DNA of 5,929 nucleotides from Dehalococcoidia bacterium. Lineage in GTDB: Bacteria > Chloroflexota > Dehalococcoidia > GIF9 > AB-539-J10. The notes under the pieces were generated by a model, which saw nothing but the letters and a program-made list of their open reading frames with translations, ran no database searches and had not been told where the DNA came from. Made by a program: the position numbers and the translations under genes. Positions 1-5,856 of this stretch are shown here, one piece after another (within the stretch, counting starts at the first letter, position 1; each line of letters begins with the position of its first letter). The stretch lies in NCBI GenBank assembly GCA_030603485.1, contig JAUVXS010000106.1, positions 1-5,929 on the forward strand, read 5' to 3'.

Positions 1-264
1 GCTTTTTTAACAGTGTGGAACTATGGACAATCAAGGTTCTGGCTCAAATCAAAAGAGCAGCAAGTCCCCTGGAGGCTAAAAGAGGAAACAGTTTACCGTT
101 ACTATCACCTTTTCTCTTATGGCGAGCTTAAAAAGCTATTAGTCAAAACTGGCTGGGAAATCATTACTATGTCACCGGAGAAGTCATACCATCTCCCGAT
201 AAGGAATTTTTCACGCAATATATGCGTTCTGGTAAAGAAGCCGTGGAGTGAAGTGAACCCCTGA
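1..264 (+). CDS. Trm9/ALKBH8-like class I SAM-dependent methyltransferase, C-terminal part (5' truncated by window edge)
   Basis: The frame is open from base 1 and stops at TGA 262-264, so the gene starts outside the window; the GTG at 13 lies inside the reading frame and is unlikely to be the true start. About 87 residues are visible. They begin AFLTVWN, the late beta-strand of a Rossmann methyltransferase, and continue with VPW-x-LK, then YRYYHLFSYGELKKLL, then RNICVLVKK near the end. The PW...YRYYHL...GEL pattern is the signature of the Trm9/ALKBH8 methyltransferase group. In eukaryotes these finish wobble-uridine carboxymethyl groups on tRNA; bacterial and archaeal relatives are mostly uncharacterised. 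The SAM-binding GxGxG motif would lie upstream and is not visible. Fold and subfamily are fairly secure; tRNA as substrate is inference. Confidence 0.75.
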   Translation, partial: AFLTVWNYGQSRFWLKSKEQQVPWRLKEETVYRYYHLFSYGELKKLLVKTGWEIITMSPEKSYHLPIRNFSRNICVLVKKPWSEVNP

Positions 265-293
265 GACTGGACACTTCAGGTCGGGAGAATTAG

Positions 294-431
294 AAAGGAG
301 CGCTCAGGGACAGGATAGAGAAGCTGGAACGGCTGGTGGGCGAGCAGACCCTGGAGAACGAGGTTTTAAGAAAGGGGTCTCAGAACAGTCTCAAATCGGA
401 GTTTTGCCACAAAAGGGCGCCCGTGTTATAA
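294..431 (+). pseudogene. IS3-family transposase OrfA remnant (leucine-zipper segment)
   Basis: An open stretch between TAG 291-293 and TAA 429-431 has no plausible start. At 309-374 it encodes a coiled-coil helix reading IEKLERLVGEQTLENEVLRK. This closely resembles the region after the helix-turn-helix in OrfA of IS3-type elements (typically ..ELERLVG.QALE.EILKKALE). The helix-turn-helix part, OrfB with its DDE domain and both terminal inverted repeats are absent, so this is a dead scar about 140 bases long rather than an element. After the LRK the similarity fades into sequence that carries the promoter of the next gene. The call rests on motif recognition in about 22 residues, so a family other than IS3 is possible. 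Confidence 0.6.
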
Positions 432-432
432 T
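404..432 (+). promoter_or_regulatory. Sigma70-type promoter for the acyl-CoA synthetase gene
   Basis: The -35 box TTGCCA (404-409) and a consensus -10 box TATAAT (427-432) are separated by exactly 17 bases. Transcription would begin near 438-440, giving a leader of about 110 bases before the GTG at 552. It is the best promoter match between the upstream gene and 552. The -10 box includes the TAA that ends the transposase remnant. Confidence 0.65.
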
Positions 433-537
433 ACCCATTCGTTTCCAATTTGGAGCGTAGCTTTTTTTCAGGGTAAGCAGACTGGCTCGAGAGACGCGAT
501 TGCAAATAGCATAACCGATTTACCCTGTACTTAATAT

Positions 538-545
538 AAGGAGGT
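538..545 (+). promoter_or_regulatory. Shine-Dalgarno site deciding a GTG start at 552
   Basis: AAGGAGGT at 538-545 is a near-perfect anti-SD match. The first in-frame start codon, TTG 546, directly abuts it and is too close for normal initiation. GTG 552 lies 7 bases after GGAGG, the usual spacing, so 552 is preferred. Confidence 0.8.
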
Positions 546-551
546 TTGACT

Positions 552-1997
552 GTGTCTCATCATCCATTAGACGTAATTCTGCACCCCAGTTCGATTGCCG
601 TAGTCGGTGTGTCGAGAACCCAACAAGGACCTGGTACTGGTTTCTTGTCATCCTTACTTGCACAGGGTTTCAGAGGTAAGATATACCCTGTGAATCCTAA
701 ATATACTGAAGTTGAGGGGCTGAAGTGTTATGCTTCGCTGAGGGAAATACCGGGCACTGTGGATTATGTCATCTCGCGTGTTCCAGCGCGAGAAGTGCCC
801 AAGATGCTGGAGGATGCCGCCAGCAAAAGTGTTAAGGCTGTCCATCTCTTCACTGCTCGTTTTAGCGAGACCGGGCGCCTAGAAGCAACTCAGTTGGAAC
901 AAGAAATACTCAAACTAGCAAGGAAGTTGGGCATTCGCATCATCGGTCCTAACTGCATGGGTGTGTATTATCCGGCTCACGGTCTCTCCTTTGCAGACAG
1001 GTTTCCTAAAGAGTCAGGTAGCATAGCGCTTGCTTCGCAAAGTGGGAACCTGGCATTCGATATCGTCACAACAGGCGCCATGAGAGGTCTTCGCTTTAGC
1101 AAGGTCATAAGTTACGGTAATGCTATTGACCTTAATGAATCTGATTATCTTGATTATTTTGCCCAGGATCCACAAACGAAGGTGATATTAATGTATATAG
1201 AAGGTGTGAAAGATGGTCGTCGTTTCTTTGATACTCTGCGTCGCACTACAGCCATCAAGCCTGTCATTATCCTCAAAGGTGGAGAGGGTCAGGCCGGAGC
1301 AAGAGCAATTAGTTCCCATACCGCTTCTTTAGCTAGTTTGACCGAAGTGTGGAACGCAGCGATAAGCCAGACAGCTGCTATTGCTGCGGAGAGTCTTGAG
1401 GAATTCATTGACCTGGCGGTGTCTTTTTATTTCTTGTCATCCCCCGCAGGCAAGCGGGTGGGTGTGGTTGGAGGTGCCGGAGGTGCCAGTGTATTAGCTG
1501 CCGATGAATGCGAGAGCGCCGGACTAGATGTTATTCCATTACCACAAGAATTCCGGGAGCAACTTAGAGATCAGGGTTTTCCTGAATGGGATTGGCTAAG
1601 CAATCCAGTCGATTTTTCAATCATCAGCGACCGCAAGCGCTTGTCCATGGGTTATATTTTCGAGATGATGACTAAAGACCACCATTTCGACCTTTTCATC
1701 ATCATGCTAAGAGTCTTTCGCCGAACACAACAACCTGACTTCACACTGGACAAACTTTTCGCGATGCTAGGTCTGAAGTTTGATATTATGCACACAAAGC
1801 CAGTTTTGGCTGTTGTGCCAGAGCCGAGCCTTGGCATTGAGAACTGTGATAGCGAGGAATGGAAACTCACCTGTGAGCTGCGCTCAAGGCTTATCGCTAA
1901 TGGTATACCTTTTTATCCTACCATAGGTCGTGCGGCTCTAGCAGCCAGGAAAATGATAGATTCATGTCAGAGAAAGTCCGCTTCCGACGCCTTCTGA
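552..1997 (+). CDS. Acyl-CoA synthetase (ADP-forming) alpha-type, CoA-binding protein without ATP-grasp domain
   Basis: A 481-residue protein with the three alpha-subunit domains of NDP-forming acyl-CoA synthetases. Residues 8-130 are a CoA-binding Rossmann domain (PSSIAVVGVSR, then KIYPVNPKY). Residues 130-290 are the first succinyl-CoA-ligase-like flavodoxin domain, with GPNCMGV (132-138), ASQSGN (161-166), SYGN (187-190) and the SSHTASLA loop (254-261), whose His256 aligns with the phosphorylated histidine of ADP-forming acetyl-CoA synthetases. Residues 300-475 are a second flavodoxin-like domain (VVGGAGGASVLAADE, NPVDF). In the family this half carries the phosphoryl and acyl transfer chemistry, while an ATP-grasp beta domain binds nucleotide. 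No beta domain follows in this protein or window, so it needs a partner elsewhere or has another role. It is cytosolic (no signal peptide). It converges with the lyase operon. The acyl substrate cannot be inferred. Confidence 0.85.
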   Translation: MSHHPLDVILHPSSIAVVGVSRTQQGPGTGFLSSLLAQGFRGKIYPVNPKYTEVEGLKCYASLREIPGTVDYVISRVPAREVPKMLEDAASKSVKAVHLFTARFSETGRLEATQLEQEILKLARKLGIRIIGPNCMGVYYPAHGLSFADRFPKESGSIALASQSGNLAFDIVTTGAMRGLRFSKVISYGNAIDLNESDYLDYFAQDPQTKVILMYIEGVKDGRRFFDTLRRTTAIKPVIILKGGEGQAGARAISSHTASLASLTEVWNAAISQTAAIAAESLEEFIDLAVSFYFLSSPAGKRVGVVGGAGGASVLAADECESAGLDVIPLPQEFREQLRDQGFPEWDWLSNPVDFSIISDRKRLSMGYIFEMMTKDHHFDLFIIMLRVFRRTQQPDFTLDKLFAMLGLKFDIMHTKPVLAVVPEPSLGIENCDSEEWKLTCELRSRLIANGIPFYPTIGRAALAARKMIDSCQRKSASDAF

Positions 1998-2147
1998 GCA
2001 GTGGATTTCCTGTGACTTATGGCTAGTTTGCCCCAGTACACTATTGACGCCTCTATTTGGGAAGTACACTGCTTTCATCGCGTAAAGAACACAATCGGGC
2101 TTCCGACATGCAGTAAATTCCTATTTCGCGAAACCCTTTCCGAACTG
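1998..2147. other. Convergent intergenic region without a recognisable terminator
   Basis: The 150 bases between two convergent genes contain no GC-rich hairpin followed by a T-run in either direction. They do contain a perfect 10-bp palindrome TTTCGCGAAA (2124-2133) and two direct copies of AGTACACT (2035-2042 and 2063-2070). Both may be chance. Termination may be Rho-dependent or rely on collision of the convergent transcripts (inference). Confidence 0.5.
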
Positions 2148-3299
2148 TTAGAAAGTCGGTCCTTGTTTCAGGTAGTTGAACGGGATGGAAAGGTTTTTCT
2201 CAGCACAGGTAAGCTCACCGTTAGCCACCCTTATCGTCAGCTCGTAGATTTCCTGCCCGACCTGCTCAATAGATTTATCTGCATCAATGATAGTCCCGGC
2301 ATTAATATCAATATCGCCAGGCATATTGTTGAACGTAGTAGAGTTGCTACATATCTTGACGACCGGAACCGCCGGGAATCCTGCCGGAGTTCCCCGCCCA
2401 GTAGTAAATAGTATTGCATGGGCACCGCCTGCGGCAAGTCCCGCCATCGAGTCAATGTCATAGCCAGGCGTGTCCATAATCACCAAACCGCGTTTGGCAG
2501 GTCGGTGGGCATATCCTACGACCTCATTGATAGGCGTGGTGCCTCCCTTTTCGATACAGCCGAGTGATTTCTCGGTGATGGACGAAAGCCCCCCTTCTAT
2601 GTTACCCGGCGCTATCACCATTCCAGCCCGTTCGCCAAGAGCCTGGCGTACTCTCTCTTCCTGGTTATTTACAAGTTCTTCGACCTGTTCACCAATTTCA
2701 GGAGTGGCTGCCCTTCGTTTAAGTATGTGTGTCGTGCCAATCATCTCAGTAGTTTCTGCGAGGATAGTGGTTGCACCTTCTTTAATAAAGAGGTCAGCGG
2801 CAGCACCGACAGCCGGGTTGGCCGTAATCCCGGAAAGAGCATCCGAACCGCCACACTCCAGCCCCACCACCAGTTCTGTAATGGGGACAGGTACTCTTTT
2901 CTGTACTCTGGCCAGTGACAGGAAATGCCTGCCGATTTCGATACCTCTCTTTGTGGTGGTTGCACTTCCACCATCCCGCTGAATAAGCAGGCATTCAACA
3001 GGTTTTCCCTTGATGGAGTCTGCCAGGCGTTCCGCTCCTAAACCTTCACATCCCAACCCGATAACCAGTACTGCGGCGACGTTCGGATTGTTCGCAATTC
3101 CCGCCAGGGTCCGTATCATAACCGCAGCATCATTTCCACCAGAACCACAGCCGTAGTTATTGATTACGGGCACTACTTCTGGAAGGGCGCGCTTAATCGC
3201 CTGCACAACACCACTGGCGCAGTTCACCGAACACATGACCAGGACATGATTCCTGATTCCATAACCACTATTCTCGCGCTGATATCCTTTGAACTCCAT
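2148..3299 (-). CDS. UxaA-family lyase large (catalytic) subunit: altronate dehydratase / sulfolactate sulfo-lyase SuyB type
   Basis: A 383-residue protein covering the whole large domain of the altronate/galactarate dehydratase family. It opens GYQREN..GIRNHVLV (5-21), the usual start of this domain. It then shows NYGCGSGG (48-55, Cys51), GLGCEG (81-86), GLECGGSDALSGITANPAVG (146-165, Cys149), AETTEMIG (181-188), PGNIEGGLSSITEKSLG (231-247), MDTPGYD (275-281) and TTGRGTPAGFP (299-309), followed by MPGDIDINAGTI (326-337). Family enzymes are cytosolic, metal-dependent (Fe2+ or similar), and remove water or sulfite from 2-hydroxy acids. The domain is separate from its SAF partner, as in SuyAB, whereas E. 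coli UxaA is a fusion. ATG 3299 is preceded by CGGAGG on the minus strand at normal spacing. The gene follows the small subunit with a 15-base gap. Substrate (altronate-like sugar acid or sulfolactate) is undetermined. Confidence 0.88.
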   Translation of the reverse strand: MEFKGYQRENSGYGIRNHVLVMCSVNCASGVVQAIKRALPEVVPVINNYGCGSGGNDAAVMIRTLAGIANNPNVAAVLVIGLGCEGLGAERLADSIKGKPVECLLIQRDGGSATTTKRGIEIGRHFLSLARVQKRVPVPITELVVGLECGGSDALSGITANPAVGAAADLFIKEGATTILAETTEMIGTTHILKRRAATPEIGEQVEELVNNQEERVRQALGERAGMVIAPGNIEGGLSSITEKSLGCIEKGGTTPINEVVGYAHRPAKRGLVIMDTPGYDIDSMAGLAAGGAHAILFTTGRGTPAGFPAVPVVKICSNSTTFNNMPGDIDINAGTIIDADKSIEQVGQEIYELTIRVANGELTCAEKNLSIPFNYLKQGPTF

Positions 3300-3314
3300 A
3301 CATACCTCCGACTA

Positions 3315-3593
3315 TTAGGCGGTTATATCACCAGGAATGGGGCGGGTATTATGGACGTGTACCCATTCACCGCGGTTTATTGTTCGAGTTGCTTCTACGA
3401 TAGGCTCGCCGTAGCGATAGACCTTTTCACCTGCGGCAGTGTTTTCCAGAGCTATCTTATGTCCCGCCTGAATATCCTCCATCATCTCAAAGCTCTTTTC
3501 GTTCTCCAATATTACCGTATCACCCTTTTTTAGAGATCGCAGCGCAATGACAACATTATCGGTTGGGTTTATCCTCAAAGCATTGTTTTTCAT
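3315..3593 (-). CDS. UxaA-family small subunit (SAF domain), SuyA-like
   Basis: A 92-residue single SAF domain, matching the N-terminal part of fused altronate dehydratases and the SuyA-type small subunit. Visible signatures are DNVVIALRSLKKGD (12-25), EDIQAGHKIAL (39-49), AAGEKVYRYGEPIVEAT (53-69) and the ending GEWVHVHN (75-82). This domain is required with the large subunit and probably shapes the substrate and metal site. One oddity is that the early motif, usually I-H-P-x-D-N-V, reads INPTDNV here, with Asn9 in place of the common His. It is the first gene of the operon, with 15 bases to the large-subunit gene. The start ATG 3593 has only a weak purine-rich upstream site (GCAGG), in contrast to the strong site of the second gene. 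The family is clear; the substrate is not. Confidence 0.85.
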   Translation of the reverse strand: MKNNALRINPTDNVVIALRSLKKGDTVILENEKSFEMMEDIQAGHKIALENTAAGEKVYRYGEPIVEATRTINRGEWVHVHNTRPIPGDITA

Positions 3594-3645
3594 GTTTGCC
3601 TGCGATTACATTGCATCATTTTTGAGACGTTGCCGCAAATGAGTT

Positions 3646-3675
3646 ATTATAGCTAATGCCTGAGGGCCGATACAA
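3646..3675 (-). promoter_or_regulatory. Leftward promoter of the UxaA-like operon
   Basis: Read on the minus strand, TTGTAT (3675-3670) is followed after 18 bases by a consensus TATAAT (3651-3646). Predicted transcription start is near 3639, leaving a leader of about 45 bases before ATG 3593. The -10 box is perfect and the -35 box is weak (TTG matches), which is common for an activated or regulated promoter. Confidence 0.5.
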
Positions 3676-3740
3676 GCATGACTATACGATGCCACACAGT
3701 CTGTCTAAAAAGTCCGCCGGGGAATAATCCAGTTTAGATG

Positions 3741-3751
3741 GTTTGACAAAC
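3741..3751. promoter_or_regulatory. Palindrome GTTTGACAAAC over the rightward -35 box, candidate operator
   Basis: GTTTG-A-CAAAC is a perfect inverted repeat with 5-base arms and a 1-base centre. It contains the entire TTGACA -35 hexamer (3743-3748) of the flavoenzyme promoter. A repressor bound here would exclude RNA polymerase. No regulator gene lies in the window, and the arms are short enough to arise by chance. Confidence 0.3.
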
Positions 3752-3771
3752 AACAAAACATCGGCCATAAT
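3743..3771 (+). promoter_or_regulatory. Rightward sigma70 promoter of the nitronate monooxygenase gene
   Basis: A consensus -35 TTGACA (3743-3748), a 17-base spacer and a -10 CATAAT (3766-3771, 5 of 6) predict a start near 3778. The leader would be about 45 bases, ending in the strong SD AGGAGGT (3814-3820) just before ATG 3824. This is one of the two strongest promoters in the window. Confidence 0.75.
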
Positions 3772-3823
3772 ACACCATTTCAAGAATTAGGTTCCACCGT
3801 ACAAAATAGAAACAGGAGGTTTT

Positions 3824-4936
3824 ATGATTAAATCAAGATTGTGCGACCTGCTCGGTATCAAATACCCTATTATACAGGCCGGCATGGGCCCCTTCAGTAA
3901 CAACAACCTGTGTGTTGCTACCGCAAACGCAGGCGTCCTCGGATTGCTTTCCACAAGTGGACTTGCTAGTAAAGATACTCAGCCATGGGTTTACAAGGCC
4001 TTTGTGGAAACCGGAGAAGCCAATCCTGACGACGATAGGGCTAGAGTGTTAGAGACTGTGTTGAAACGGACATACAAGTTGGTTAAAGATAAAGGCGGTA
4101 TTTTCGGTGTCAATGTGATGGTATCACAAGAAATGCTCGAACACGCGAACATCATAATTGATACGGCCATCAGGGTTTGCGAAGAGAACCCTGATATCAA
4201 GAACCATTTCAAAGTGATCTTTACGTCCGCTGGTGACCCCATTGGCTGGAATGACAAAATAAAAGGAGCAGGATTTACCTGGATTCACGTTGTGCCATCT
4301 GTTAGGACAGCTTTGCGTTGTAAGAAAGCTGGTGTCGACGTGATAGTAGCTTCCGGTCATGAAGGCGGTTTCCATACCTCGTGGGAACCGGTCCATTCAA
4401 TGGTTCTGCTTCCAGCCGTGGTGGAGGAAGTATCAGACGATAAGACCTTGGTTGCCGGGGCCGGTGGGTTCTCTGATGGCAAGACGCTGGCAGCCGCACT
4501 GATAATGGGTGCGGACGGCGTACAGATGGGAACCCGTTTTCTGGCAACACAGGAGAGTGATTTTCATCAACTTTGGAAAGAATCAGTTGTGGAGGCAGGC
4601 GATAGAGCAACCCTCGTAGCACGCGGTTTCGTCGGACCTGCTCGGTGGTTGAAAACACCCCGCAGCATCGAACACGCCCAAAACACTCTCAAGAAATCGC
4701 CCGGCGTTTTTCTCGGCACTCCCGATGATTATACTACGATTGATATGTCTTTGATTCAGTATGAGAATGATTCAATAAAAGCTGTCTACGAAGGAAACAA
4801 GGAAAAAGCGATGATGGCCGCCGGTGAAGTGGCTCAGCGAATCAAAGATATGCCTAAAGCCAACGATCTGGTGCAGGAAATTGTCCGGGAAGCAGAAGCT
4901 CTTTTGAGGAACGTTCCGCAAAGGCTTCTAGGATAA
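3824..4936 (+). CDS. Nitronate monooxygenase family FMN-dependent oxidoreductase (2-nitropropane dioxygenase-like)
   Basis: A 370-residue TIM-barrel flavoprotein. The N-terminus YPIIQAGMGPFSN (14-26) is the family's FMN-binding first strand. GVNVMV (95-100), VPSVRTALRCKKAGVDVIVASG (157-178), GHEGGFHTSW (178-187, His179 and His184 around the flavin site), AGAGGFSDGKTLAAALIMGADGVQMGTRFL (211-240, phosphate-binding loop and the GxxMGTRF signature) complete the barrel. Family members oxidise alkyl nitronates to carbonyl compounds and nitrite using O2; others are FabK-like enoyl reductases or have unknown substrates, so the substrate is open. The HEGG-containing variant is common in uncharacterised bacterial homologues. 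No signal peptide or membrane segment is present. AGGAGGT lies 4-5 bases before ATG 3824. It is transcribed divergently from the lyase operon across a shared 230-base control region, suggesting but not proving co-function. Confidence 0.88.
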   Translation: MIKSRLCDLLGIKYPIIQAGMGPFSNNNLCVATANAGVLGLLSTSGLASKDTQPWVYKAFVETGEANPDDDRARVLETVLKRTYKLVKDKGGIFGVNVMVSQEMLEHANIIIDTAIRVCEENPDIKNHFKVIFTSAGDPIGWNDKIKGAGFTWIHVVPSVRTALRCKKAGVDVIVASGHEGGFHTSWEPVHSMVLLPAVVEEVSDDKTLVAGAGGFSDGKTLAAALIMGADGVQMGTRFLATQESDFHQLWKESVVEAGDRATLVARGFVGPARWLKTPRSIEHAQNTLKKSPGVFLGTPDDYTTIDMSLIQYENDSIKAVYEGNKEKAMMAAGEVAQRIKDMPKANDLVQEIVREAEALLRNVPQRLLG

Positions 4937-5029
4937 ACTCTTCGGTGGTGTAATATTGGAGTGACATTTCTACGGGGCGCAGTCATTTATACTGGATGGC
5001 AGAGGATGTTGATGTCATTATTTGGTAAG

Positions 5030-5074
5030 CCCTGGCAGAGGAAGAGGGATGCCAGGGGCATCACCCGGTGCCCC
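5030..5074 (+). terminator. Overlapping alternative hairpins downstream of the nitronate monooxygenase gene (possible terminator or attenuator)
   Basis: Three stems compete for the same bases. CCCTGGCA (5030-5037) pairs with TGCCAGGG (5050-5057), 8 bp with a 12-base purine-rich loop. GATGCC (5048-5053) pairs with GGCATC (5057-5062) over a 3-base loop. GGGGCA (5055-5060) pairs with TGCCCC (5069-5074) over 8 bases. Forming the first or second prevents the third. There is no T-run after the last stem, so a classic intrinsic terminator is unlikely; a transcript-end stabiliser, Rho-linked terminator or structured RNA are alternatives. Confidence 0.35.
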
Positions 5075-5158
5075 CAATGGTAACTGATAAGTATTTCCAA
5101 AAGGGGGGTCTCGCCTACCAGGGTGCCATGAGTAACAGTTTGCTTTTCCCAAAAATTG

Positions 5159-5172
5159 TAGCTTGTAAGCTA
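5159..5172. promoter_or_regulatory. Dyad TAGCTT-GT-AAGCTA, candidate regulator site
   Basis: A perfect inverted repeat with 6-base arms and a 2-base centre lies 37 bases upstream of the -35 box of the secreted-protein promoter. That is a suitable distance for an activator or upstream repressor site. It is not followed by a T-run. Function is inferred from position and symmetry only. Confidence 0.3.
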
Positions 5173-5209
5173 TAGTATATCCTCCCCCGCACTATCGACC
5201 GGTTAGGGC

Positions 5210-5238
5210 TTGACAAGAACTGAGTAGGGTTGTAGCAT
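5210..5238 (+). promoter_or_regulatory. Sigma70-type promoter for the secreted-protein genes
   Basis: A consensus -35 TTGACA (5210-5215) is separated by 17 bases from TAGCAT (5233-5238, 4 of 6). Transcription would start near 5245, with a leader of about 70 bases before ATG 5314. If this is the promoter in use, the hairpin cluster at 5030-5074 lies outside the transcript. Confidence 0.55.
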
Positions 5239-5313
5239 TTTACCGTGGTCGATTTGTCCGAAAACGACTGGCCCAATACAGTAAGTGCAGCTTCATCCAA
5301 TCCAGAGAGGTAG

Positions 5314-5856
5314 ATGAAAGCACTAATCACGAGTATTGCGGCAGCCATTATACTGGCCTTAGTCTTTTCCTTGCCGGCCCTGGGCGAGGAGAGCGAGTCC
5401 ATAACTATTACTATGACAGGAGTCAATGAGATTTCTATCAGCCTGGATAAAACACAGTGGCCGCTAGGACAAGTAGCCACGGACATGGAGTACGCGACAA
5501 GCCCGGCGATAGAGTGGTGCACTTTGACTGTAGAAGGCAATAGTAATGTGGATACCTTTATCGTGGGGGAGGATGCTGAATGGGTGGATAATCCCAGTGC
5601 CTATAAATGGACGCTGCGCAATGATGGCACCAATGGTGAAAACGTGTATGGGTTACGGTTTCGTATATCTGGCGATACTGCACGAGGTTATGTCCCTGTC
5701 ACTAAGACAGAAAGCGAATTTTGGCCTTACGCCGGTGGCTCAAGCCTGGCTCCCGGGGATACCAAGCAATTTGGCTTGAAATTGCTGACGCCGACCTACT
5801 TCATCGGTGACAGGCAAATGCAAACCCATATCACCATAAGCGCAGTGGTCGCCTGA
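5314..5856 (+). CDS. Secreted small beta-rich protein of unknown function
   Basis: A 180-residue protein with a clear Sec signal peptide: Lys2, then a hydrophobic core (residues 3-20) and a likely cleavage after ALG (22-24), before EESES. The mature part of about 156 residues is rich in alternating hydrophobic/polar strands, Gly, Thr and Asn, has a single Cys (69) and no transmembrane helix. This points to an exported beta-sandwich domain. The tail, with SLAPGDTKQFGLKLLTPT (144-161) followed by a final strand ending in TISAVVA, recalls small surface proteins with repeated 'GLK..TPT.F' strands, but I cannot assign a family. Start ATG 5314 is preceded by GAGAGG (5305-5310) at short spacing and places the signal peptide correctly. 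The TGA (5854-5856) overlaps the next start, so the two are probably one translation-coupled unit. Confidence 0.8.
   Translation: MKALITSIAAAIILALVFSLPALGEESESITITMTGVNEISISLDKTQWPLGQVATDMEYATSPAIEWCTLTVEGNSNVDTFIVGEDAEWVDNPSAYKWTLRNDGTNGENVYGLRFRISGDTARGYVPVTKTESEFWPYAGGSSLAPGDTKQFGLKLLTPTYFIGDRQMQTHITISAVVA

Larger units (their letters stand above)
4937..5313. other. 377-base gene-poor region with hairpins, a dyad and a promoter
   Basis: No gene of convincing length is present on either strand. From left to right it holds a short open frame (5012-5083), a nested hairpin cluster (5030-5074), a G-run followed by unassigned sequence (about 5101-5150), a dyad (5159-5172) and a promoter for the secreted-protein gene (5210-5238). 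The remaining sequence shows no tRNA, recognisable riboswitch or mobile element. Confidence 0.6.

Noticed and set aside
260..280. CCTGA...TCAGG inverted repeat just after the methyltransferase stop
   Set aside because: A stem of only 5 bp with an 11-base loop and no T-run is too weak to call as a terminator or an IS end.
2035..2070. Two direct copies of AGTACACT 28 bases apart
   Set aside because: Only two short copies with no further repeats; not an array and no iteron-like context.
2124..2133. Perfect palindrome TTTCGCGAAA
   Set aside because: It has no loop and no T-run, and lies between gene ends rather than at a promoter; a 10-base palindrome by chance is plausible.
2019..2411. 130-codon plus-strand open frame beginning in the convergent gap
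   Set aside because: About two thirds of it runs antisense to the conserved large lyase subunit, it has no good SD before ATG 2019, and its translation shows no family features.
2470..2982. 170-codon plus-strand open frame
   Set aside because: It is entirely antisense to conserved motifs of the lyase large subunit; its Ser/Pro-rich translation is typical of a shadow frame.
4302..4658. 118-codon minus-strand open frame
   Set aside because: It lies opposite the conserved flavin-binding core of the nitronate monooxygenase and has an Arg/Pro-rich shadow composition.
5128..5175. Short open frame MSNSLLFPKIVACKL
   Set aside because: 15 codons with a poor SD context, overlapping the dyad; nothing supports translation.
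5075..5313. Possible riboswitch ahead of the secreted-protein gene
   Set aside because: I looked for c-di-GMP, cobalamin and similar conserved core motifs and saw none; the region is simply unassigned.
5115..5540. 141-codon minus-strand open frame
   Set aside because: It overlaps the signal peptide and mature domain of the secreted-protein gene, has no supporting motifs, and would cross the plus-strand promoter.
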